Below, one piece after another: positions 17,494-28,264 of a stretch of DNA of 40,931 nt; position 1 is the stretch's first letter, and every line of letters begins with the position of its first letter. The notes below the pieces were generated by a model, which was given only the letters and a program-made list of their open reading frames with translations, was not told where the DNA came from and ran no database searches. The position numbers were made by a program, and so were the translations under genes. Origin of the DNA: Mesotaenium endlicherianum (taxonomy: Eukaryota; Streptophyta; Zygnematophyceae; Zygnematales; Mesotaeniaceae); the NCBI GenBank assembly GCA_009602735.1, contig WELA01003891.1, positions 1 through 40,931 of the forward strand, written 5' to 3'.

Positions 17494-19467
17494 TTACACT
17501 TTGGGTTCAGGTGGGGGCTTTCCGCCCTCATCCTGACCTTCAGGCTTTTCTGCTTGATTGTTAGGCGGTGGAGTGGCAGGCTTCGGAGCTTGCTCCTCCG
17601 CTGACTTAGGCTTGGCGGCCTGCTTCTTAGGCCTTTTACCTTTTCCGATGGATTGTCGCCTCTCCTGTTGAGTGGAGTATGTCAGACGCCTCCGAATGGG
17701 TTGCCTCAAGAACCTTTCTTCATCGGCTGCGGTCCAGCTGGTCCCCGTTCCTCCCTCTTCACGTGGTGGGGGCGGGTTTGGCAAAGGCCACTCTGTGGGG
17801 TTTGCTCTGGGGTCGATTGTCCAACCCCACTCGCGCTCAATGGTAGCAATGCGCGCAACGGTTGTGCCAAACTCCTCCCTGGCTGGTGGCGTAGCCGTCC
17901 ATGCTTGTGTCAAAGTCTGCTATCTTTCGTGGCAGCATTTGCCCATGGCGGCTTTAGATTTGGGTTCTTAGACCAGCACTCATCTTCTGAGTGTCCCTTC
18001 TTGTTGCAATGTGCGCATATCTGCACCTTGCTAGCGAATAGTTGCTTAGCATCCGGGTACGGACAATCTCTCTTCCGATGTCCTGATTTCTCGCAATTCC
18101 AAGAGCCCTCTGCTGTTTCAGCAGTGTTGGCGTGCTTAGCAAACTTATTGAAAGACCCGCTCGTTTTCTTAAACTGAGAATTAGAGCTGTTGGCCTTAGG
18201 TGGAGAAGTTTCCTCCCTCCTCTCAGGAGCCATAAGCGTCCTAGAAGCCTCCTTATACCACACTTTACCGTGCTATTTCAGCCGCCTCGTCAATGTCCCA
18301 GTCTATCTCGTGCTTCGCGGACAGGTGTGGCCTAACTTCACGATCTGTCTCCTTGCCCAAGCATAACAAAAAATTGTCAGCCACTATTCTAGGCCCGTAG
18401 ATTTTTGCCTTTTTGGCGAGTTCTATCAATCTGGATTTAACCTCCATGACTGTCTCGTTCTTCTGACGGACAAAATGCCCATAACGGTGCACCTTAAGAC
18501 TGCGATCCTCTGGGAATTGTGCTTCAAGCAACTTAAAGAACCGACGCAGGCAATGCTTGGAGTCTAGCTGGTCATCCCCAACCTCCATATCCTTACGACA
18601 GCTAGCCAGAGCTTGCGCATGGCTTGCCTCTGTCGTGGCGCTATCGCCTTGCTCACCATTACAAGGTGCAGCTCTGCGCGTTACTTGTTCCTGAGCATTA
18701 GTAATCTTTTCAGACAATTCTGCACACACCTTTCGCAACTCTGCGACAGAGCCGGCATCATCATTCTGAGTAGCAGCTCTTTGCTGGCCCTCAGTGAGTT
18801 GCCTCATGGCCTTTGTTAATTCTTGTGTTAGTGCAGCTATGTCTATGCTCTCAACAGGTGTAATTGGCACTGCTCTTCCTGGAGATAAAGCAGACATTCG
18901 GGTTTTCGCAGCCTCTTTCTGGATTTTCAAATCCCTAGTCCTTTTTTGCTCTTCATATGTCCAATCCTAAGTGAGATCCTCATCCTTGCCCAATTGGCAG
19001 TATAGCAACAAGGCATCCTTATCCAAGTACTGAACCAAGCCCATAAATGCCACAGATCGCGTATAAGAAGAATCCTTCCGAAATTTCTCAAAGAATTCTG
19101 CCCAATAGATCTCATCAAACTCTTCGAAAGTGAGATCGTTTCCACTGGTTCGTCCGCTAAAACACTTTGCAGACAGCTCGAACTTAGGAATTTCATCCCG
19201 ATCAACACCGGCCATTTTGAATGGTGACCAAGACTCACTGACTTTACCCCACACGTCTTGCTCTCTGCCCAAATCAGGTGCAAAGGCTCGTGTGTTATCC
19301 GGGTTCTCACCGCTTGCGGAGGTATAGCGAGAGTCGTCTCTCAACGGTAGCTCACTCCACCGGTTGTCAATATGCTCAGACGTCTCACTTCCTCGTGGAC
19401 TCTGGCTGGAGTCAGAACCTTCTGCAGGCTCTACAGAGTGGTAGAGTCTTCCACTCCTCAATCGCAT
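17494..19467 (-). pseudogene. Decayed gag-like gene of a second retroelement
   Basis: Four collinear open stretches read on the minus strand. 19467-18970 is acidic/Ser-rich at its N-terminus. An in-frame TAG at 18969-18967 is followed in the same frame by 18966-18268, a coiled-coil and capsid-like helical region with MEVKSRLIELAKKAKIYGP. A frame change at ~18265 leads to 18263-17913, which has two zinc knuckles: SWNCEKSGHRKRDC, where the first Cys is Ser, and an intact CAHCNKKGHSEDEC. A second frame change at ~17912 leads to a Pro/Lys-rich tail ending at 17494. The two-knuckle layout fits a retrotransposon Gag, but the sequence is not related to gag A/B. No protease, RT or integrase is next to it. 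It may be a gag-only or truncated element. Confidence 0.65.
18967..18969 (-). other. In-frame TAG separating two parts of the minus-strand gag
   Basis: The sequence reads ...GAT CTC ACT TAG GAT TGG ACA..., and the same frame is open on both sides for over 150 codons. It is most simply a nonsense mutation. Readthrough is possible in principle, but the frame changes further on favour decay. Confidence 0.6.
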
Positions 19468-21754
19468 ATACAGTTGAATCTTCGGGTCCCCTTCCAGGTT
19501 GAACCCCGGCAGCCTTCACAGGCCTCAATCCCCAACTGGCTTGGGAATTTGTGTTCACCTGAACCAATCAACCTAAGTTCTCAAAAGTAGGACAGAAGCG
19601 TCTTACTCTCACACAGGCTTTCGCCCAAGTTGAGGGCTTACAGGATGAACAAGTTTGAAGTTTGCAGAAATCACGTCGAAGCAGCTTAACAGGCAATGCC
19701 AGATCCAGAGAAAATCGCCCTTCAAGGCTTTCGCTTAATTTTCACAAGTCACAGCTTACAAAACTCTGCAACTGCACATCTATGCTGGCCTGGTCTGAGC
19801 TCTTCGCTCAACACCGCGCCTTACCAGTTCTTCACTGCTTGGCTGGGCTCACTCAGTTCTTCACTGAGAGCTTTACTTGTTATTACTACTCTTGCTATCA
19901 GCAATTCGACAATCGAGACTTCTGAGAACTTGGATACTAACACAGCACTCACCATTTTAAGTGACTTCCGCACGCTTGTGGTGTTTGATCCGAATCTGTG
20001 CTAATCTCCTAACAGATTCAATTTTGTAGCTCTCTACCTTCTACCAGCGAGATCCCCTCTTGGGAACTCCTGAGGTCTAACCTTTCTATGATACAGTTAA
20101 GACGAAATCTTCCAGTGTCAGCGGAAGCGTGGCGTCTCGGCTCTTTTGTGGCCTTGGGAACTCCTTCTTCTTCGCGCTTCTGTTTCTCCTTTCCTTTTGT
20201 ACCTGTGTCTTCAGCTTTCTCGACAACGCGATGCAAGCAAGAATGAGGCAGCTTCAGGCGGGACTCGTGCCTTTCGCAGGCACCACACATTATCCTCTCT
20301 TGAGATTGCCAGTGCTTAATCACATCGCCTAGCTTGCATGCCGTCCTTACCTAGCAGCCCTCAAACAGCTTCGAAGTTGTCATTCAGCATGCATACATGC
20401 CTTGTGACTGTTGCGCGTGACTGCTTAGCCTTTCAGCTGGCAATCACGCCTACGTGGCTGGCGGCTGGCAGCGTTTGAGATGAACGCTCAAGCCGTGGCT
20501 TGTCACTTGAGGGTCTTGGCCGAGGTGACCCACAACGCCTCTGCGACATCCCTGCTGTTCTTGGCTTAGGTAGCCAATTGATCAGCACCTTACTTGGCAC
20601 TCGTTGGGCTGGCTCATTGGTGGTTCCAGGTCCCTAGCCTTTCGGCTGACTACTCCGTCCAAATCCCCATCCATCCCTTTGTGTGAAGTTTTGACGTGTC
20701 GTGACCACTTTGACAGTGATAAGGACTTTGACATAATCGCTGACTGAGAAAACTCAGCCCTTTGGTCGGTGAGTCAACGCTGACCGTACCTGGGCGGCCG
20801 TGACTTGCGCTGCGCGTGCGGCACCGTCAAGTGGGTAGCAGTCGCGACACACTCTAGATCCTCCGACATTCTCACTATTTTTTTGTCCACTCGGTTGAAG
20901 CCTTCTAACATCAGCAGTAGTAGGTGTAATCGAGTCTGTTGGCCCACACGCTTTCTTGGCAGCTCCATAACGTACAAAACTGCAACACCATGCAGCACTA
21001 TCTTACCAATGTGAACACTAACAATTTCTCACGCTTGGAAGCCGTCAATTCAACGCTTCGATCGGCATGCTTTGATCGTCACCTGCCCGCATGGTCGGCG
21101 CATTGTGACAGCTCGTTCAAGACAGTTACAAGATGAAAGAGCGACGCACAGATACCCTTCCAAAACGGAGTTTTCCCGAACGTTTCTTTCAACAACGACT
21201 AAATTTCAAAAATGTAATGAGAACGTGTGAAAGTACATGCGAATATGTCATGTTGTTACTGTGGTGAATGCCTCAGAGGCAGCTTAAAGGGATACTAAAT
21301 TCTTCTTAATGTAACCAAAGCTACTTCTTAGCAGGTCTCCAGGTAATTTCTGAAAGGCGTGCACATATTGTCTTCAACGGTCTTCTTATGCGCCAAAATT
21401 CGGATAGTGGGGGGGAGGGTGGTGCTTTAAGTCGAAGGAGTGCCTCTTCACAAGCCATGCTTTCAATGGATGAACGAGACGATGTCGAAGGTGGAAGAGC
21501 TGGCTCCTACGATGCAAAAGGCCGAGTTTATCCTGCTTTGCGCAAGACTAATGGACCAGCGGTGTGTGGAAGCTCTACTCCAGTCCCGTTCAGTACTCGG
21601 TCTATCCCAGTTTAAGTATGGGTCAGGAGAAAATGATGCGGTGACACTGTACTCCAGTTGAGACCTGCGGTTGCTGTGCTTTCTTCCAAGCTTGCTACTA
21701 TTCCACTATCTATGCATTCTACATGGCCTGAGAACCAGCGCTGTATTTGTGCAG
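19468..21754. other. 2.3 kb without a defensible gene
   Basis: Upstream of the minus-strand gag and upstream of the pyrophosphatase. I see no clear exon, LTR pair or tRNA. The only stretch with some coding look is the minus-strand frame at 20018-20353. The 5' exon and promoter of the pyrophosphatase should lie here or within the first intron, but I could not place them. Confidence 0.4.
20018..20353 (-). CDS. Hypothetical Cys/His-containing open frame (possible exon)
   Basis: A minus-strand frame of ~110 codons bounded by TAG on the upstream side. It holds CGACERHE...PHSCLH (a C-x2-C...H-x-C-x2-H spacing that could bind zinc), then a Lys/Glu-rich stretch. I recognise no family. There is no convincing start codon (GTG at 20323). 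It could be an exon of an unseen gene, part of the minus-strand element, or chance. Confidence 0.25.
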
Positions 21755-24700
21755 ATCCTTCGAATCCTCGGAGGTTTTCACACGCGCATATATTATCTTC
21801 TGGGTTTAGCAGCGTTCGCAGGAATGATCTACGTGGGGGATGCAACCTCCCCTGTGCTGGTCTTTGTGTTCCTTGTCTGCATTTGTAGCATGCTATTCGC
21901 TTGGTACCTCGCTCAATGGGTGCTTGCTAAGGACGAAGGCCCCCCAGAGATGGCCAGGGTGAGTCAGACCTGCAGCAAATTATTATCCCGCGATCATTCA
22001 GCTGAATCGAAGCTGTTCTCTAACGTGTCTCCTTGCTTGGAGCATCTGGCGTTTCTTGGAAATCTCCACCGCATGTTCTTCATCTCAATGTTCTTTTAGA
22101 AGCTAGCCCCCTGCTGAATTCCATGCATCCTGGATTCAAGATTCAGCTGGCAATTGCAACTCGCCTTTCATATATTTTTTCAAGTATCACAGCTAGTCAC
22201 TATGATTGACATCCTTTTAGGCAGCGTCACAACTGATTCTTTTCAAAGCATTCTGGCGGCAGGTGTCGGACGCCATTCGCGACGGAGCTGATGGTTTTCT
22301 GCGCACTCAGTATGGCGCTATTTCCAGGATGGCCGTCGTGCTGGCATCCTTCATCATGGTCATCTACTTATTTCGCCAGGTCACACCCGAGCAGGAGCGT
22401 CAAGGGCTGGAGAGGTATGTCCCCCGGTACCTGGTCAGGGGCTGGAGGAGGCTGCTGGTGAGTTGTGTGTTACTCCGAGTTGACCTGTGTTGACCTGTGC
22501 TGACCTACGCTGACCATCACCCTTCACCATGCTTCATCCTTCTTGGCCCATCCCCATGCCTGCAAGTTTATGGTAGAAACAACGAAGGCCTGGAATCTAC
22601 TCCCTGAAACAGTTACTGGCTTATCATCTCATCTTATGGTAGACAGGAGAAATGAACGTGAAGACGGGAGATCCTGTGACATGCAGACAACTGCAAATAT
22701 GAGGCCCAGAAGCAAGGTTGCGCGGACCATGCGCCTGTTGCGTTGGCGCCGTTGAGCCACAGTGTCAGTGTTGATGGCAGCATCATAGGGTACATGCAAT
22801 GTGGTAGCGGAGGAAGCAACGCAGTGGCAGTGCAGACGGCTTGCAGGGCAGGTCTCGGGGCGCTCCCCCTTCTCCCCCTATGAGAACCGGTGTGAAGCGT
22901 CACCTCCCAGGAATGCCAGTGGCAGCCCTACCAGGCGCCCCTTGTGGCCGTACCTTGAAAAATGAATAGCATTCAAATTTTTCATTTTTCATGGTAGCAC
23001 TCAAACTCAAGGCCTGCATTGCTTCCAAATTGTGAAAACCGCGGCTGCCCTCAGAAACTGCTCAGTAGCAGTCCAGAAAGTGACAGCTCAGTAACAACAG
23101 CTCATTAACAGCTCAGCAACAGCTCAATGACAACTCTCCTGCAACCCACTTATACACTGAGTGGCAGCTCAGTCACACTCCAGTAACTGCTCAGAAACAA
23201 CCAAGCGAACAGCTCAGTAGCAGCTCTCTGTCAGACAGGTCGAGAAATGTTGAAGAACAGCGGCCACTTGGGCTTACTGGGGCTGGGGCTGGAGCTGGAG
23301 CGGGGGCGGGGCTGGCGGGGAGCAGGAGCACAATGGCGGGCATCACGGTGCTGTCCTTTCTCCTGGGGGCCGTGTGCTCGGGCCTGGCAGGCTACGTGGG
23401 CATGTGGATTAGCGTTCGCGCCAACGTGCGCGTTGCCAGTGCTGCGCGCCGCTCCGCACGCGAAGCCCTCCAGGTGCCAACACCTGACCGCGGCCATTTC
23501 CTCTTTTCCCGTCCTCTCTCGTCCTGTCCCGTCCTGGTTGCACCTGTCTCTCTGCACGCACTCGAAGCTTGCCAGCTGTCGAGCCTTGGCGGTGGCCATT
23601 TTCGTGCCACACCCTTCTGGTCGTGTTGTGCGTTGCTGCTGCGCACGGGAGAATTTTTCTGGTGCCGACACCTGGCGCTGGCAGTCCTTTCTGTTCTGTC
23701 CTGACTAAGCTCAGCCCTGCCAGCTCAGCTTAGATCTGCTGATGGCAAGCTGGGGTTTGTCCAACTTAGTCTTTGTGGGGAGCAATCGCACACAACAACC
23801 GCGACTTTGATCATGACAACGAGGACGACGATGAGGCTGATGTGGCTGCTTCTGCTGCTGCTCACAATGACTATGAGCCCTCTCTCCTTGACTACTACTG
23901 CCAGCACAAGACCCCCGGAGCCTCGCGGTTTGCTTCACTTTGCCAACGAGGCCCTGCGCACGAGCTCGTGCAAGCCCCATGTGCTGCCAGGGGGTGGGTG
24001 CGCACCGGCTGCTGTTGGTTTCTGCTGATTGGAGGGAGCAGTCTGCTAGCAGCTGCCAAGACCAACTTACCTTTGTTCCTTGAGGGGGCAGGGTTCAAGG
24101 GCGGACATTCATCCTTTGCAAGCAATGTGGCCCTCGGCGGCCATCTCGTGCACACACCGCAACCAGCTTCCCCCATCATGAGGCTCTGATATGTTTGGGA
24201 TTTGGGAGCACAGTGTCATCTCTTCCTGTGTGGCGAAGAAGCTGGCCATGACACGCGGCGCTCTCTCTCTCTCTCTCTCTCTATCTGTGTGTGTTCGTCT
24301 GCAACTCTCTCACCCTGTGTGTGTGTTTCTGCACGTCTCCGTGTCATTGTGCATGTGTGCATGTGTGTGTGCGTGTGCGTGTGCATGCGTTCGTGCTTGC
24401 GACATGCAAGCGTGAGTGCAGATAGCGGTGAGGGCGGGCGGCTTCTCCGCGCTGTTTGTGGTGGGCATGACGGTGCTGGGCGTGGCCGTGCTGTACGCCT
24501 CGCTGTACGTCTACTTCGGCATGGACCAGCCCGGCAGCGTCAAGTCCACGGAGTGTGAGCACTCGCTCTGCTCCTTTACCCTCCGCTCCGCACCTCTCCT
24601 TCTCGTCCCCGCCCTCCCCTCTCTCTCTCCCCTCTCTCCCTTCTCGCTCTCTGTGGGGGAGGGGGGGGGCGGTGGGACACTGGTGTTGACGAGCAGTGGT

Positions 24701-27700
24701 GTGCAGCTGCGTGTGCCTGTCCTACTGCTGCCTGCGCCTGCGCGTGTGCGTGTGCGCAAGCCGGCAGTGGCGCTGCTGCTGCTCTTGCTGCTGTGGAGCT
24801 GCTGCTGGTAACGAGCTAGGGCTTTGGCACGCCCTGTGGCGGTGTCTGACCCTATCAGTGATGCCTCTGTGCATGTGCGTTTGCTGCTGCTGCTGCTCCT
24901 CCTTGTGCTGGCGGCCGGGCGAGCGGGTGGTGCAACAGAGACACCTGTGAGTGCGTGTGTGCCTGCCTGCGTGCTTGCTCGTGCTAACGTGCGTGCTTGC
25001 GCCGGTGCGGGGGGTGTTGGTGGGTGGGCAGTGCCACTGCTGCTGGTGGGGTACGGTTTCGGCGCGTCTTTCGTGGCGCTGTTCGCACAGCTGGGGGGCG
25101 GCATCTACACCAAGGCGGCGGACGTGGGCGCCGACCTCGTGGGCAAAGTGGAGCAGGGCATCCCCGAGGACGACCCTCGCAACCCCGCTGTCATTGCCGA
25201 CCTCGTACGCACTTCTCCCGCCTCTTGCCCTCTCTCTCTCTCTCTACCTCCTCCCTCCCCGCTTTGCGACTCCTTGCTTTCCTTAGTTCTCTGATGCTTT
25301 TTCCTTTTCTTAACCTCTTTCCCCCTCAAACCCTGTCCCTTTGCCGCCCCCTTCCTCCGTCCTCCTTTGCTCTTCCCTTTCCATAAACCCCCGCCTCCCT
25401 CTCTCATTTCCCCCGCCAACTGCCCCATCCCCGGCCCCTCCATCACCCCTTCTTGCTGCTTTGCTGCGGTGGTGCGGGGAAGTCTGCCTAGCCGGAACCC
25501 GGAGGTGGGAAGTCGAGTGTCTTGACGACAGGAGCCAGGATTGCCTACTGCCATCACGGGGGCCGTACTCAGGGGCATATTCACTCCCCCCTTCGCCCTC
25601 TGCCACAAAGCCCCCCTCCCCCTCTGTCACACACCCCCCTCCCCCAACCCCTTGCCCTTGACTTCCTCCCTTTCTGCAACACTTGCAAAGTTACTCCCCC
25701 CTCTCCCTTACCACATTTCCTTCCTCCTCTTCCTCTTCCAGCACTGAGAGACTTGCCTGCATGAGTACCGTGTACAATACCCTTAGGTGGACGCAACAAT
25801 GAAGGGAGGCTTTCCTGGGGGAAGGGGGGTGGGAGGAGGGGGAGTGGAAGAGCGGGGTAGCACATGCAGGTCATGAAAGAGGAGCCTCTCTGGCTGAAGG
25901 TTCTGTATCGTGGTGTCCCACCTCTCAGCCCACTCGCCAGGCAGGCTGGCTGGCAGACGGCAGGTAAGCAGGGAGACCTGCAGGGAGGGAGGCGGGCGGG
26001 CAGGCAAGCAAGCATGCAGGCGCATACTCATGCAGCGACTTGGTGGGGGCTGAGGATGGACGTACGTGCGTCTGCCGAGCTTTTGGGCAATGAAGCCAGG
26101 CAGGCACTTGCGCATGCGTATACGCATACTCGTGCAGCAATTCCATTGCAGCTCAGGTTGAATGGGCATACGTACACCTGCGGGGGCGATGGTTGATGGG
26201 CGATGGGGTGTTGGATGACGGGTGGTGGCGCGCGCAGGTCGGGGACAACGTGGGCGACTGCTCTGCCCGCGGCGCTGACCTGTTTGAAAGCATCGCCGCT
26301 GAGGTCATCGCGGCCATGATTCTGGGTGGCACGATGTCACGCAAGTGCGGCATTAAAGGTGAGCCGTCTCAGCGCCACCGCCGCCGCCGCCCGTCAGCCG
26401 TCCTCAGCGGGTCTTCCCCCGCCCGGCATGCCCGTGCACCTGCAGTGTGTGTTTGCTTGCATGTGTCACGAGCACAAGCATGTGCGTGGGCATGAGTGCG
26501 AGCGTGTGCATGAGCATTTAGAGGCGAGCGGGTCGGCGGGCGGGCATTGGGGCCTCATCTCAGCACGCCTTGTGTGTGGTGCCAGCTGTTAACCCCAGCA
26601 GTCTCAACTGTCGACGGCTCTTTTTCTTAGACTTCTCCCGAGCAGGCGCATGGAGGCCTCCCAGGCGGCCAGCCTACTATGTGCAGCCTTTGGTGTTCTT
26701 GCACCAAGGGAGTGGGTAGCCGAGTCAGTCAGGTACAAAGAGGAGTGTTGGGCTTCTGGCCCTCTGAACACAAATGGGAGCATGACAGCGAGCAGGCGAT
26801 TTGAATCTAAAGCTGTCCGCGTGTGTCCTGGGCCGGGCTCTCGCAATGGTTACCACTGCCTCCTTTGAAAGGTAACGGCGGGCCTAGCGTCGGGCAGGGA
26901 GATGCTCGGCTACTTTTTAAAAAGAATGTGGGTATTGGAAAGGGTTTGGGAGGGTGGCAGTGTGCAGTTTGAGAGCTCTGGTCAAGGTGGTGGTGGAGGA
27001 GGAGGAGGTGTGGCCGTACTGGCTGGGAAGTGCGGGGCTTCTCTAGGGGATTGGGCACGCCTATGAAGCTGGCCCCAAGATGAGGAGTATAGGGGGAGGG
27101 GGACCAGGGTTTGTCGCAGTGTCTCCACTTAGCTTGCGGTTGTACTTTGGGGGCCACAAACAAGACAGGCCCTGGCTCTGTGCTCTCTGCTCTCTGCTCT
27201 CTGGCGGCTAGCCCCGCCAGTTTTGGACTTCACAGGGGAGGTAGACCCGATGCTTGAGATCCTGACTTATGTGCAGCTGCAGCACGGTCTTCACTTTAGT
27301 AGCATCCCTCGCGGCGGACGGTGGAAGCGGGGATTGAGGGGCTGTCCCGTTTGTTGGGAGTTTAGGGTTGTGTGTGCCTGTGTGCTGCTGCTGAGGTGCT
27401 GGTGGAGGAGAACTGGCAAGCAGTTTGTGGTTGTCGCAGCTAGCAGGAAGCACATTGCCTGAGGATTGTTGTGCTCTTTCTCCCTCTCCCTCTCCCTCTC
27501 TCGCTCTTGCTTCCTCTAGCAGCCTTGTGAAGTTAGCCATTGGGGCTCTAGAGCGAAATGTCCACGCACGCCGCACGCCTTCAGTGATGCTACGCCCCTC
27601 ATGCCCCTCGTCGTGACTCATAGTCAGTGGGAGAAACAGAAAGGGAAGATGGTTGGTAGGTAAGTAGGGAGGGAGGGAAGGAGGGAAGGAGTCAAGGAAG

Positions 27701-28197
27701 GAAGGAGGACCTTAGCGTGCCTTGCTTGAGGGCTTATGGGCTTATGCCTCTGGGTCAACCTCGCCCGGTGAAGTACAAGGAAAGTGGGAAAGGCTCAAAC
27801 GGGTGCACGCATCATGGGCCCACATACGCTCGCACCCAAATGCCTCTGCTGTGTCGAAAAGGGGAGGGGAAGATGGGGGGGGGGGTGGGACGGAGAGCTT
27901 CACCGAAGGAGATGTGGGGTGTGAGGCTCGCTCGCTTGCCTTGCTGTGAAAAGGAGGAAGGACGGGGAGTGGGGGGGGGGACATATTATTTACTGGGGAG
28001 AGAAGGTTAAGGCCTTGACAGCGACAGGCTGATGACTACTCCAGGAAGAGAGTGGGTTTTCCATCTGGATGTCATTGCCAACCTGTCAGGATGCTGGGAA
28101 AGGCTGTGATGCATGCATGTAACGACACGAGTATGCACGCACGTGTGCACGCATGCATGCTCACGCACACATGCACGTGCACACACGCACACAGATA

Positions 28198-28264
<67 letters not shown>

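Noticed and set aside
18967..18969. Programmed TAG readthrough in the minus-strand gag
   Set aside because: Possible, but two further frame changes downstream make ordinary decay more likely.
22415..22457. Longer exon 2 ending at GTGAGT (22458)
   Set aside because: Its phase does not join exon 3. The donor GTATGT at 22415 is strong and joins in frame to give the family-like GLERST...[10 protein letters not shown].
23231..26169. Many overlapping Ser/Pro/Arg-rich frames on both strands
   Set aside because: Low-complexity intronic sequence of the pyrophosphatase; only the short exons listed carry family motifs.
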